A stretch of DNA of 64,000 nucleotides from Sporomusaceae bacterium FL31 (GTDB taxonomy: Bacteria > Bacillota > Negativicutes > DSM-1736 > Dendrosporobacteraceae). The stretch is from contig BIFV01000007.1 of the NCBI GenBank assembly GCA_003990955.1, positions 72,866 through 136,865 of the forward strand, read 5' to 3'. The notes under the pieces are model-generated. The model was not told the DNA's origin. It worked only from the letters and a program-made list of their open reading frames with translations, and searched no databases. The position numbers and the translations under genes are program-made. Positions 9,143 through 16,995 of the stretch are shown piece by piece (position 1 is the stretch's first letter; each line of letters starts with the position of its first letter).

Positions 9143-9346
9143 ATGGTAATAATTATCCCCTGGAATAACATGATGAAAAAGCTTAAAATAGGAATAAGAA
9201 TAATTATTTTAGCGATAATCCTTTTTTACATTCTACCCAAGCTGCTGAGTCAATTTTGGTTTATGAATCAATTTGAACAAAAGATTAAACCTAATTATTT
9301 GGAAAAGCCACTTCGGGTGATTAATATTTTTCCAAAGACTGGTTAA
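9143..9346 (+). CDS. short membrane protein in the DUF4227/YqzK position
   Basis: 67 aa with one hydrophobic helix (IGIRIIILAIILFYILPKLL) and a polar C-terminal tail. GGGGTGGGTGA lies directly before the ATG at 9143; an internal start (ATG 9170 or 9173) is possible. Sequence similarity to B. subtilis YqzK is not something I can show by eye. Its length, topology and place between spoIIM and xerD match that family. Function unknown. Confidence 0.6.
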   Translation: MVIIIPWNNMMKKLKIGIRIIILAIILFYILPKLLSQFWFMNQFEQKIKPNYLEKPLRVINIFPKTG

Positions 9347-9375
9347 TTACAAAAAACGTAAAATTATAGTATATT

Positions 9376-9402
9376 TTGACAGTAAAATAAAGGAAATATA
9401 AA
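9376..9402 (+). promoter_or_regulatory. candidate sigma-A promoter upstream of xerD
   Basis: TTGACA at 9376-9381 and TATAAA at 9397-9402 are separated by 15 nt, shorter than the optimal 17. It could drive xerD-deoB-pdp from the gap after the small membrane gene. Confidence 0.35.
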
Positions 9403-9476
9403 TTTTATGTGGAATAGCTTCAAAGTAAAGCTTAGGCGATAAGGATCGTAAATCCGGGAAAAAGGGTGGTAAAGAG

Positions 9477-10364
9477 ATGGAAGGTTATGTTAATGAGTTT
9501 ATTAACTATCTTGCGGTTGAACGCGGTTTAGCGCAAAATACTCTTGAATCTTACGGGAGAGATTTACGTCAGTTTGAAACATATTTGCATAGTGGTAAAA
9601 TGGAAATATTGAAAGATTCTAATCGTAACACCATCCTGGGCTATTTAAGTAATCTACAATCGAAAGGTCGAGCGGTCTCAACTATTTCGCGTAATTTAGC
9701 AGCAATTAAATCATTTTACCAATATTTAGTGCGTGAGCGCTATATCGATAAAGATCCGGCTGCGAGTTTGGAATCACCTAAATTAGAGAAGAAACTACCG
9801 AGAATCCTTTCGATAACAGAAGTTGAAGAATTGCTGAAACAGCCTAACATTCTCCTGCCGACTGGTTTACGTGACAAAGCAATGCTTGAACTTCTTTATG
9901 CAACAGGCATCAGAGTATCCGAACTAATCTCCCTTAATATTTCGGATGTTAATCTGGATATGGGATATATCAAATGCTATGGCAAAGGTTCAAAGGAACG
10001 TATTGTACCATTAGGGTCTATTGCCGCTAAATGTGTTCAAGAATATATTGCCAAAGGTCGCCCTAAGTTAGTACGTACATATGAGGAACCAGCTTTATTT
10101 GTTAATCATCATGGTAATCGATTAACAAGACAAGGCTTTTGGAAAATAATAAAAAAATATGCGCAAGAAGCAAATATTATGAAAGAAATTACGCCACATA
10201 CACTACGGCATTCATTTGCAACCCATTTGTTGGAAAACGGTGCGGATTTGCGATCTGTTCAAGAAATGCTTGGTCATGCGGATATTTCAACAACTCAGAT
10301 CTATACCCATGTGACTAAAAATCGTTTAAAGGAAGTGTATGACAAAACTCATCCTCGCGCATAA
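9477..10364 (+). CDS. xerD: tyrosine recombinase XerD
   Basis: Site-specific recombinase that, with XerC, resolves chromosome dimers at dif under FtsK/SpoIIIE control. The N-terminal SAM-like domain is followed by a catalytic domain with ATGIRVSEL (Arg), GKGSKER (Lys), HTLRHSFATH (His-x-x-Arg), LGHADISTTQIYTHV (His and the nucleophilic Tyr). 295 aa is the usual length. Position before deoB/pdp and dacF matches B. subtilis ripX/xerD. It is therefore a housekeeping recombinase rather than a mobile-element integrase. Confidence 0.95.
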   Translation: MEGYVNEFINYLAVERGLAQNTLESYGRDLRQFETYLHSGKMEILKDSNRNTILGYLSNLQSKGRAVSTISRNLAAIKSFYQYLVRERYIDKDPAASLESPKLEKKLPRILSITEVEELLKQPNILLPTGLRDKAMLELLYATGIRVSELISLNISDVNLDMGYIKCYGKGSKERIVPLGSIAAKCVQEYIAKGRPKLVRTYEEPALFVNHHGNRLTRQGFWKIIKKYAQEANIMKEITPHTLRHSFATHLLENGADLRSVQEMLGHADISTTQIYTHVTKNRLKEVYDKTHPRA

Positions 10365-10400
10365 TAATTATGTCAATTATTAATAAGGAGAAGGTAAACT

Positions 10401-11588
10401 TTGTTTAAGCGAATCATTATTCTTGTTTTAGATAGTGTTGGTATTGGTGCTGCTCCTGACGCAGCTGAATATGGAGACCATAATGTTAATACGTTAGCCA
10501 ATATTGCTCGCTCACAAGGCGGGCTTTTCTTGCCTAATTTGGAAGGTATGGGTTTAGGTCTTATTTCTGACATCATGGGTGTCAAAAAGATAGACTCACC
10601 TATTGCCAGTTATGGCAAAATGGCAGAAATATCGAAGGGTAAAGATACTACAAGCGGTCATTGGGAGCTTGGCGGTTGCCCGTTGTTTATTTCTTTTCCT
10701 GTATATCCTCATGGATTTCCGAAAGAAATGATCGATCAATTTACTAAGCTGACAGGGCGTAAGGTTCTGGGGAATAAAGCCGCTTCGGGTACTGAAATTA
10801 TCGCCGAACTGGGCGAGACTCATATGCGGACAGGTTATCCAATTGTTTATACTTCTGCAGACAGTGTATTTCAGATTGCTGCTCACGAAGATATCGTACC
10901 ACTTAACGAATTGTATGAAATGTGCAAGATTGCACGCGAAAAAATATGTGTTGGCGAGCATGCTGTTGGCAGAATCATTGCTCGGCCATTTATTGGAACT
11001 CCTAATGAATTTATTAGAACAGCCAATCGTCACGACTATAGTCTGATGCCTCCTGCTGATACTATACTTGATGTGCTGAAGACTGCAGGTTATTCTGTTG
11101 TTGGAATCGGCAAAATCGGTGATATTTTTGCTCATCGGGGTCTTACTCATTCTATTGCAAGTAAATCCAATACTGATGGGATGAGCGAATTGATATCGCT
11201 AGTGAAAGCAGGTAATGATAGTGGGCTGATTATGGCGAATTTGGTTGACTTTGACAGTAAGTTCGGGCATCGAAATGATATTGCCGGTTATGCTCAAGCT
11301 TTAGAAAAATTTGATGTGGATTTAGGGCTGCTTATACCGGAACTTAAAGAGACTGATTTGTTGATGATTACCGCCGATCATGGTTGTGATCCAACTACAC
11401 CAGGCACGGATCATACCCGTGAGTTTGTGCCTTTGTTGGTTTATGCAAAAGGAGCTAAAGGAAACAACTTAGGAGAACGTACAACTTTTGCTGATGTCGC
11501 GGCTACAGTAGCAGATAATTTCAAGGTCGGTTCGTTGGAGTACGGGAAAAGCTTTTTGTCTGAAGTCCTGGTTGGGAAGAGCTTATGA
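10401..11588 (+). CDS. deoB: phosphopentomutase
   Basis: Interconverts (deoxy)ribose-1-phosphate and the 5-phosphate in nucleoside salvage. Alkaline-phosphatase-superfamily metal ligands are visible in DSVGIGAAPDAAEYGD at the N terminus and in TADHGCDPTTPGTDHTRE near the C terminus. The central DTTSGHWELGG is a family signature. The start is a TTG at 10401 after AAGGAGAAGG. 395 aa, usual length. It overlaps pdp by the 4-nt ATGA, so the two enzymes of nucleoside breakdown are translationally coupled. Confidence 0.96.
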   Translation: MFKRIIILVLDSVGIGAAPDAAEYGDHNVNTLANIARSQGGLFLPNLEGMGLGLISDIMGVKKIDSPIASYGKMAEISKGKDTTSGHWELGGCPLFISFPVYPHGFPKEMIDQFTKLTGRKVLGNKAASGTEIIAELGETHMRTGYPIVYTSADSVFQIAAHEDIVPLNELYEMCKIAREKICVGEHAVGRIIARPFIGTPNEFIRTANRHDYSLMPPADTILDVLKTAGYSVVGIGKIGDIFAHRGLTHSIASKSNTDGMSELISLVKAGNDSGLIMANLVDFDSKFGHRNDIAGYAQALEKFDVDLGLLIPELKETDLLMITADHGCDPTTPGTDHTREFVPLLVYAKGAKGNNLGERTTFADVAATVADNFKVGSLEYGKSFLSEVLVGKSL

Positions 11589-12910
11589 GAGCGATTGATA
11601 TTATTGCGAAAAAGCGGGATAAGCGTCAGTTAAGCAGTGACGAAATCACCTTCTTAATTCATGAATTTACTACAGAGTCGGTTCCAGATTATCAGATGGC
11701 AGCCTTCTTAATGGCAGTTTTCTTAAATGGTATGACCTATGAAGAAACGGCTTCGCTGACATTAGCTATGGCAAGGTCAGGGCAAATGGTTGATTTGAGT
11801 GAAATCCCCGGTACGAAAGTTGATAAGCATAGTACTGGTGGTGTAGCCGATACTACAACTCTTATATTGGCTCCGTTGGTATCTGCGGCTGGTGTTCCTG
11901 TTGCGAAAATGTCAGGACGGGGATTGGGGTTTACAGGGGGAACTATTGATAAACTTGAATCAATTCCTGGCTTTCGCACTACGCTAACCCATACCGAGTT
12001 CGTAAATCATGTAAAAATTCACAAGCTCGCACTTACTGGACAAAGTGAAAATGTTGCCCCTGCTGATGGTAAAATATATGCCTTACGTGATGTTACAGCA
12101 ACTGTCGAAAGCATTCCGCTTATTGCATCGTCAATTATGAGTAAAAAGATTGCTGCAGGGGCAGATAAAATCCTATTGGATGTTAAAGTTGGCAGTGGTG
12201 CGTTTATGAAGGATTTAAGTGCTGCTGTCATGCTGGCAGAAACGATGGTCAAGATTGGTGAAATTGTAGGGCGTGAAACGAAAGCCGTATTGACAAGTAT
12301 GGATGAGCCGCTCGGTTTTGCTATTGGCAACAGCCTTGAAGTTCAGGAAGCGGTGGCGGTTTTAGCAGGACGTGATAAAGGAGACTTACGTGAAGTTTGT
12401 TTGATTCTAGGATCGCATATGCTAAAACTAGCTGGTCTAACTGATGATTTTAGGCCTGGCTATATGATATTAAGTGAATTGCTTGACAGTGGGGCTGCAT
12501 TGCAAAGGTTTTCTGAGTTTGTTGCTGCGCAAGGCGGAGATCCAGCATTTATGGACAGACCTGAATTAATGCCACAGGCAAGCTATTGTGAAGAGATAAC
12601 CAGCGAAGCTAGCGGATATATTCAAAAAATTGATGTAGCTCAGTTAGGATATATTGCTACAGTACTGGGAGCTGGACGCGAATATAAAGGACAGCAGATT
12701 GATTTGGCAGCAGGCATGATTATGAAATGTCGGATTGGCGATTTTATAGCAGCTAATCAGTCAATAGCCACAATCTATACAAATGATAAGCTTAAAATAA
12801 AAAATGCCCATGACATGCTAAAAAAAGCGATTACAATTGGTAATGGCAAGATTATCAAGCCAAAGCTTATTTTAGGTACTGTCGACAAATCTGGATTTAC
12901 TAAAATGTAA
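11585..12910 (+). CDS. pdp: pyrimidine-nucleoside phosphorylase
   Basis: Splits pyrimidine nucleosides to base and pentose-1-phosphate, the substrate of the upstream phosphopentomutase. Signatures are KHSTGGVADTTTLILAPLV and MSGRGLGFTGGTIDKLESIPGF. The Lys and Ser of the phosphate/pyrimidine site lie in IMSKKIAAGADKILLDVKVG. At 441 aa with a C-terminal PYNP domain it could also be called thymidine phosphorylase (deoA). Bacillus has a purine phosphorylase (pupG) at this position, so the operon's substrate range differs. A terminator follows. Confidence 0.93.
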   Translation: MRAIDIIAKKRDKRQLSSDEITFLIHEFTTESVPDYQMAAFLMAVFLNGMTYEETASLTLAMARSGQMVDLSEIPGTKVDKHSTGGVADTTTLILAPLVSAAGVPVAKMSGRGLGFTGGTIDKLESIPGFRTTLTHTEFVNHVKIHKLALTGQSENVAPADGKIYALRDVTATVESIPLIASSIMSKKIAAGADKILLDVKVGSGAFMKDLSAAVMLAETMVKIGEIVGRETKAVLTSMDEPLGFAIGNSLEVQEAVAVLAGRDKGDLREVCLILGSHMLKLAGLTDDFRPGYMILSELLDSGAALQRFSEFVAAQGGDPAFMDRPELMPQASYCEEITSEASGYIQKIDVAQLGYIATVLGAGREYKGQQIDLAAGMIMKCRIGDFIAANQSIATIYTNDKLKIKNAHDMLKKAITIGNGKIIKPKLILGTVDKSGFTKM

Positions 12911-12924
12911 TATTAACCATAGAT

Positions 12925-12958
12925 AAAGACTGGCTAAAAGCCGGTCTTTGTTGTATTT
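12925..12958 (+). terminator. intrinsic terminator after pdp
   Basis: Stem AAAGACTGGC/GCCGGTCTTT with a 5-nt loop, followed by GTTGTATTTT. Confidence 0.8.
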
Positions 12959-12962
12959 TCCA

Positions 12963-12992
12963 GTGTACTCTTTTTTCAACTTGGTTAACCTA
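12963..12992 (+). promoter_or_regulatory. candidate sigma-F promoter of dacF
   Basis: GTGTA (12963-12967), a 15-nt spacer and GGTTAACCTA (12983-12992) fit the sigma-F pattern GYATA-N15-GGnnAnAnTR with one mismatch in each box. B. subtilis dacF is a sigma-F gene. Confidence 0.5.
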
Positions 12993-13033
12993 AAACAAAC
13001 GAATGATAAGCAAACGAAAGGAGTGTTAGTTTT

Positions 13034-14200
13034 ATGCGTCAAATGCATCCGCGCAGGCTTTCGTTAATCATGACCATTATTATGTTTATTGTATGTATTC
13101 TGGGTTCGAGTGTCTTTGCAGCTGAACCCAAGAAGGCTGCAGCTCAGATTGATACGATAGCTGAGTCAGCAGTATTGATGGATGGTAATGGAACCGTACT
13201 GTTTGAAAAAGACTCACATAAACGTTTGCCGCCAGCAAGTGTTACAAAAGCAATGACATTATTGTTAGCAGTCGAAGCTGTTGAAGAAGGGAAAGTTAAA
13301 CTGACAGATCCTGTTACTACTTCTGAAGGTGCTTGGCGTCAAGGCGGTTCACAGATTTGGCTGGAGCCAGGAGAGACCATGACCTTACACGAAATGTTAA
13401 TTTCTTTAGCAGTTGTGAGTGCAAATGATGCTGCCGTATCTGTTATGGAACATATCTTTGGAAGTCAGCAAGCAGCCGTAGATGCTATGAATAAACGAGC
13501 ACAAGCTTTAGGGTTAAATGATACCCACTTTGCTAATGTCAATGGCTTACCAATAGCTGATCATTATATGAGTGCCTATGATACGGCTCTGATTGTAAAA
13601 GAAGCAGTTCGACATCCGTTATATATGGAATTATGTAGTATTAAGGAGTACTGGTTGCGCGGCGGTAAGAACTGGCTAGTGAATACTAATAAATTATTGT
13701 GGTGGTACAAAGGTGCTGATGGACTAAAAACTGGTTGGACTGAAGAGGCAAAATATTGTTTTGCCGGAACTGCGAAAAGGGATGGACTACGTTTAATTTC
13801 GGTAGTCTTTGCTACTCCTGAGCCTCGTTCGCATTTAAGAGAAAGTATGAAATTAATGGACTGGGGATTTGCTAATTATGCTGCTGTACCTATTGTGGAT
13901 GCTGGTACTGTGGTAGAGCGGCTAAAAGTCAATAAAGGTATTGAAAAAGAAGTTCAGCTTGTTGCTGCTGAAGATTTAAATTTAATTTTAGCAAAAGGTC
14001 AAGGTAAAAATATTCAGAAGAAAATCATTACTGAGCCAATTATTGCTGCACCAATTGAGCAGGGACAAAAATATGGAGAGCTAATTGTATTAAAAGATGG
14101 AAAAGAGATTGGTAAGGTAGATTTAGTTGCTGAGAAAACAATTGAAAAAGCAGGATTCTTTAAAATATTCCAAGATATGATTTCGAATTTATTTAAATAA
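13034..14200 (+). CDS. dacF: sporulation D-alanyl-D-alanine carboxypeptidase DacF
   Basis: Penicillin-binding carboxypeptidase that trims pentapeptide side chains; in Bacillus it sets spore-peptidoglycan cross-linking from the forespore. A signal peptide with hydrophobic core (residues 12-28) ends near VFAAEPK. The active-site triad is S69-V-T-K72, SAN (in VVSANDAAV) and KTG (in GLKTGWT). A C-terminal beta domain follows and the tail is amphipathic. ATG 13034 follows AAAGGAG. It lies directly upstream of the spoIIA operon as in Bacillus. The name rests on synteny; by sequence alone it is a DacA-type carboxypeptidase. Confidence 0.92.
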   Translation: MRQMHPRRLSLIMTIIMFIVCILGSSVFAAEPKKAAAQIDTIAESAVLMDGNGTVLFEKDSHKRLPPASVTKAMTLLLAVEAVEEGKVKLTDPVTTSEGAWRQGGSQIWLEPGETMTLHEMLISLAVVSANDAAVSVMEHIFGSQQAAVDAMNKRAQALGLNDTHFANVNGLPIADHYMSAYDTALIVKEAVRHPLYMELCSIKEYWLRGGKNWLVNTNKLLWWYKGADGLKTGWTEEAKYCFAGTAKRDGLRLISVVFATPEPRSHLRESMKLMDWGFANYAAVPIVDAGTVVERLKVNKGIEKEVQLVAAEDLNLILAKGQGKNIQKKIITEPIIAAPIEQGQKYGELIVLKDGKEIGKVDLVAEKTIEKAGFFKIFQDMISNLFK

Positions 14201-14230
14201 AAATTATATTATTGAAGATTTTAAAATACA

Positions 14231-14264
14231 AAAGCGAACTATTAAATAGTTCGCTTTTTTTTTG
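14231..14264 (+). terminator. intrinsic terminator after dacF
   Basis: Stem AAGCGAACTA/TAGTTCGCTT followed by nine T. It would separate dacF from spoIIAA, unlike the dacF read-through known in B. subtilis. Confidence 0.85.
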
Positions 14265-14269
14265 ATTTT

Positions 14270-14298
14270 GCAGGAAAAATTTTCCTTTAAGCGAATAT
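14270..14298 (+). promoter_or_regulatory. sigma-H promoter of the spoIIA operon
   Basis: AGGAAAA at 14272-14278 (preceded by GC), an 11-nt spacer, AGC and GAATAT at 14293-14298 match every position of RnAGGAwWW-n11-RnnGAATww. spoIIA is sigma-H/Spo0A controlled in Bacillus. No exact 0A box is visible nearby. Confidence 0.7.
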
Positions 14299-14334
14299 AA
14301 AATTTAGAACGTGATTTTTTGAAGGAGGAATAGC

Positions 14335-14670
14335 ATGAATATATCCGCTTTGTTGAGGCAAGGTGTTTTAACAGTGCGCGTCGAGGGTGAATTAGATATG
14401 CATGTTGCAGATGAATTTAGACAAGTTGTGGACGACGCTATAGATTCCTATGGAGTTAAAAATTTAATACTAAATCTGCAAGGAGTTTCGTTTATTGATA
14501 GTTCAGGCCTTGGCGTAATTTTAGGGCGTTATAAAAGAATTAATCATGCCGGTGGGCGAATTTTAGCAACTGATGTTCAGCCGCAAGTGGCTAAAATTTT
14601 TGAGCTCTCAGGTTTGCTTAAGATAATGAAACTTTATGAATCTGAAAACCAAGCTCTAGAGTGTTTGTGA
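14335..14670 (+). CDS. spoIIAA: anti-anti-sigma factor SpoIIAA
   Basis: STAS-domain protein whose unphosphorylated form frees sigma-F from SpoIIAB in the forespore. 111 aa. The phosphorylated serine is Ser56 or Ser57 in FIDSSGLGVILGRY, matching Ser58 of B. subtilis. ATG 14335 follows GAAGGAGGA. First gene of spoIIAA-AB-AC, preceded by a sigma-H promoter and a terminator. Dephosphorylation by SpoIIE is expected, but that gene is outside the window. Confidence 0.96.
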   Translation: MNISALLRQGVLTVRVEGELDMHVADEFRQVVDDAIDSYGVKNLILNLQGVSFIDSSGLGVILGRYKRINHAGGRILATDVQPQVAKIFELSGLLKIMKLYESENQALECL

Positions 14671-14680
14671 GGAGGACATC

Positions 14681-15115
14681 ATGGCGATAAAAAATCAAGT
14701 TAAAATGTCTATCCAAAGTCTAAGTGAAAACGTAGGGATTGCCAGAATAACTGCGGCAGCATTTGCGGCACAGCTTGATTTTACTTTGAACGAAATTGAA
14801 GAAATTAAAGTAGCAGTTTCAGAAGCAATTTCAAATTCTGTCATTCATGCTTATTGTGGTCAGGCAGATGGTATGATAGATTTCATTATGAATCTTTATG
14901 ATGATAAAATCGAATATATTGTTAGTGATGCAGGGAAAGGAATTGCTGATATCCATTTGGCGCGCCAACCTTCCTATTCAACTGATCCGGAAAGAATGGG
15001 TTTAGGATTTGTATTTATGGAGTCTTTTATGGACGAATTAGATATTCTATCTGAACCTAACCAAGGCACAACAGTAAAAATGGCTAAAAAACTCCAGTCA
15101 AATGATGTACACTAG
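14681..15115 (+). CDS. spoIIAB: anti-sigma-F factor and kinase SpoIIAB
   Basis: GHKL-family serine kinase that binds sigma-F and phosphorylates SpoIIAA. The N box is AVSEAISNSVIHAY, the G1 box is VSDAGKGIADI and the G2/ATP-lid motif is RMGLGFVFMESFMD. 144 aa, usual length. ATG 14681 lies after GAGGAGG, 10 nt from the spoIIAA stop. The next gene follows at once, so all three products are made stoichiometrically. Confidence 0.97.
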   Translation: MAIKNQVKMSIQSLSENVGIARITAAAFAAQLDFTLNEIEEIKVAVSEAISNSVIHAYCGQADGMIDFIMNLYDDKIEYIVSDAGKGIADIHLARQPSYSTDPERMGLGFVFMESFMDELDILSEPNQGTTVKMAKKLQSNDVH

Positions 15116-15127
15116 GTGGGATTAACC

Positions 15128-15859
15128 ATGCTTGGAGATGAAGAATTAAGGGAGTTAATTACAAAGGCGCAGGCTGGAGATAGTTGGGCAAAGGAATATA
15201 TCCTGGAAAATAATCTGAATTTAGTTCGTAGCATTGTTCATCGGTTTACAAATAGAGGATATGAATGGGATGACTTGTTTCAGATCGGCTGTATTGGGCT
15301 CATTAAAGCAATTGAGCGATTTGATCTAAATTTTAGCGTGAAATTTTCAACCTATGCTGTGCCGATGATTATCGGCGAAATCCGAAGATTTATGCGAGAC
15401 GACAATCCCATAAAAGTTAGCAGGCCTGTAAAAGAATTAGCCTATAAGATCCATAAAATGCAAGAGAAACTTCATGGAACATTAGGAAGAGAGCCTACTA
15501 TTAGTGAGATATCGAAAGAGTTAACCCTGGCGCCACAAGAAGTAGTCTCTGCGCTAGAGGCTATTCAACCGCCTGCTTCGCTTTATGAGCACGCATTCCA
15601 TGACAGCGGGGATCAAGTTCTACTACTGGATCAGATTAAATGTAATGACGGGCAAGACAGTGCTTATTTTGAAAAGCTTGCGCTGAAAGAGGTATTGTCG
15701 AGGCTGCCTGCAAAAGAACGGACGGTTATTAATTTGAGGTTTTTTGAAGATAAAACTCAAGCAGAAATTGCCCAAGTTATCGGTCTTTCACAGGTACAAG
15801 TATCAAGAATCGAGAAAGCTGCTCTAAAATTAATCAAAGAATTTTTGCAGACCTCATAA
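15128..15859 (+). CDS. sigF: sporulation sigma factor sigma-F
   Basis: First forespore-specific sigma factor. Region 2 contains YEWDDLFQIGCIGLIKAIERFD and FSTYAVPMIIGEIRRFMRDD; region 4 contains RTVINLRFFEDKTQAEIAQ and the helix-turn-helix VIGLSQVQVSRIEKAALK. I chose ATG 15128 because AGGTGG lies 8 nt upstream; the GTG at 15116 is inside that ribosome binding site. 243 aa. The stop codon lies inside the terminator hairpin. Held inactive by SpoIIAB. Confidence 0.97.
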   Translation: MLGDEELRELITKAQAGDSWAKEYILENNLNLVRSIVHRFTNRGYEWDDLFQIGCIGLIKAIERFDLNFSVKFSTYAVPMIIGEIRRFMRDDNPIKVSRPVKELAYKIHKMQEKLHGTLGREPTISEISKELTLAPQEVVSALEAIQPPASLYEHAFHDSGDQVLLLDQIKCNDGQDSAYFEKLALKEVLSRLPAKERTVINLRFFEDKTQAEIAQVIGLSQVQVSRIEKAALKLIKEFLQTS

Positions 15860-15877
15860 GAGGTCTATTTTTTTTTG
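15849..15877 (+). terminator. intrinsic terminator after sigF
   Basis: Stem AGACCTC/GAGGTCT with loop ATAA, followed by A and a run of T. The loop holds the sigF stop codon. Confidence 0.85.
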
Positions 15878-15908
15878 CATGACGGGAATATTAATTAGGG
15901 GGTGAATC

Positions 15909-16085
15909 ATGATGAAGCTAAAAATTGTCATTATTGTTTGTATGCTCTGTTTAGCTGTGACAGGCAGCACGATTGCATGGTTATACTTTTGGGGGGATTT
16001 TCCAAAAAAGTCACCCATTCGCGCTAAACAAGTATATTTAATTGATAAAAAAGCCATTTGTTTTGGCGGCAATCAAACTGTTTAG
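15909..16085 (+). CDS. 58-codon single-pass membrane or secreted peptide
   Basis: ATG 15909 (or 15912) follows AGGGGGTG and the frame runs to TAG 16083. The product begins MMKLKIVIIVCMLCLAVTGS, an N-terminal signal/anchor, then a Trp/Tyr-containing stretch and a basic tail ending GGNQTV. It lies between sigF and the dodecin gene, downstream of a strong terminator. I do not recognise the family. Its location suggests, but does not show, a sporulation role. Confidence 0.55.
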   Translation: MMKLKIVIIVCMLCLAVTGSTIAWLYFWGDFPKKSPIRAKQVYLIDKKAICFGGNQTV

Positions 16086-16150
16086 GGTATAATTCTTTTA
16101 TTTTTCAGAAAAACTAATTATGAATTTCACGAAAATAGGAGGGACTAAAA

Positions 16151-16348
16151 ATGGTTGTAAAAGTTATTGAGCTTGTTGGTACATCTCGGCATAATTGGAC
16201 TGATGCAGTCGATAACGCTGTCATGGAGGCAGCAAAAACTCTTGATGATATCATGGGAGTTGAAGTAACTAACTTCACCGCAAATATTGACAATGGACGA
16301 ATTGCTGAATATAAAGCTGACGTTAAGGTAGCTTTCCAAGTTCACTGA
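16151..16348 (+). CDS. dodecin family flavin-binding protein
   Basis: Small dodecameric storage/buffer protein for riboflavin, FMN or related ligands. 65 aa with the family signature: a beta strand VVKVIELVGTS, then NWTDAVDNAVMEAAKTLDDI with the stacking Trp, then GVEVTNFTANIDNGRIAEYKADVKVAFQV. ATG 16151 follows AGGAGGG. It stands alone between sigF and the spoVA genes and ends in a large hairpin. The ligand cannot be told from sequence. Its presence inside a sporulation cluster is unusual. Confidence 0.92.
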   Translation: MVVKVIELVGTSRHNWTDAVDNAVMEAAKTLDDIMGVEVTNFTANIDNGRIAEYKADVKVAFQVH

Positions 16349-16358
16349 TAAAAAAGCC

Positions 16359-16397
16359 GAGCAAGAAAGAGTGCCGTAAGGCACTCTTTCTTGCTCA
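16359..16397. terminator. strong hairpin after the dodecin gene
   Basis: 17-bp perfect stem GAGCAAGAAAGAGTGCC/GGCACTCTTTCTTGCTC with a GTAA loop. The downstream T content is poor but six A precede it, so it may stop transcription from either side. Confidence 0.65.
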
Positions 16398-16464
16398 TTG
16401 TTCGATAGCTTACTTCAGTTGCACCGAACTATAGTTAAAGACATTTGGGATTACTATCAATGGT

Positions 16465-16494
16465 GCATTAATTTATAACGCTAAGGTCAAAATA
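16465..16494 (+). promoter_or_regulatory. candidate sigma-G promoter of the spoVA cluster
   Basis: GCATT (16465-16469), an 18-nt spacer and CAAAATA (16488-16494) resemble the sigma-G pattern GnATR-N18-CATnnTA with one mismatch in each box. spoVA operons are sigma-G dependent in Bacillus. Confidence 0.4.
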
Positions 16495-16511
16495 TAGTAG
16501 GAGGTGAAAAA

Positions 16512-16967
16512 ATGCCCGAAAATTTACAGCAGCAAATGAAAAAAGAAGCTTTTGAGCAGAAAGTTAATCAAGTAAAACCGAAGCCACCATTATTAAAAAA
16601 TATATTGTGGGCCTTTGTAGTTGGAGGGCTTATTTGTGTAGTAGGTCAATTTGTTTTGAATTATTTTATTTCGTTGGGCATGCCAAAGAAAGAAGCGAGT
16701 GGTGCAACAACTGCGGTCATGGTTTTCCTAGGAGCTTTTTTTACCGGGCTGGGAATTTATGATGAACTAGGTAAAAAAGCTGGTGCTGGATCCATTGTTC
16801 CTATTACCGGTTTTGCAAACTCTATTGTAGCACCAGCGATGGAATTTAAACGTGAAGGCTTCATTTTTGGTATTGGGGCAAAAATGTTTGTCATAGCAGG
16901 TCCCGTATTGGTCTATGGAATGGTGACTGCTTTTATTATCGGTCTAATTTACTGGTTACGCCAATAA
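16512..16967 (+). CDS. spoVAC: stage V sporulation protein AC
   Basis: Membrane component of the SpoVA channel, which moves calcium dipicolinate into the forespore and out during germination. In B. subtilis SpoVAC is mechanosensitive. 151 aa with a charged N-terminal tail (35 residues), then about four hydrophobic helices. The AGAGSIVPITGFANSIVAPAMEFKREG run is typical of the SpoVAC/SpoVAEB family. ATG 16512 follows AGGAGGTG. First gene of spoVAC-AD-AE. Confidence 0.95.
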   Translation: MPENLQQQMKKEAFEQKVNQVKPKPPLLKNILWAFVVGGLICVVGQFVLNYFISLGMPKKEASGATTAVMVFLGAFFTGLGIYDELGKKAGAGSIVPITGFANSIVAPAMEFKREGFIFGIGAKMFVIAGPVLVYGMVTAFIIGLIYWLRQ

Positions 16968-16995
16968 GTTGAGTAACTGTAAGGAGGCAAGCATT

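Noticed and set aside
9477..10364. Mobile-element integrase interpretation of the tyrosine recombinase
   Set aside because: Sequence and gene neighbours fit the housekeeping XerD; no attachment repeats or cargo genes are present.
10596..11150. 184-codon minus-strand frame opposite deoB
   Set aside because: Shadow of deoB; no ribosome binding site, and composition typical of an antisense frame.
14231..14334. 0A box upstream of spoIIAA
   Set aside because: No exact TGTCGAA or its complement occurs in this interval, although Spo0A control is expected from Bacillus.
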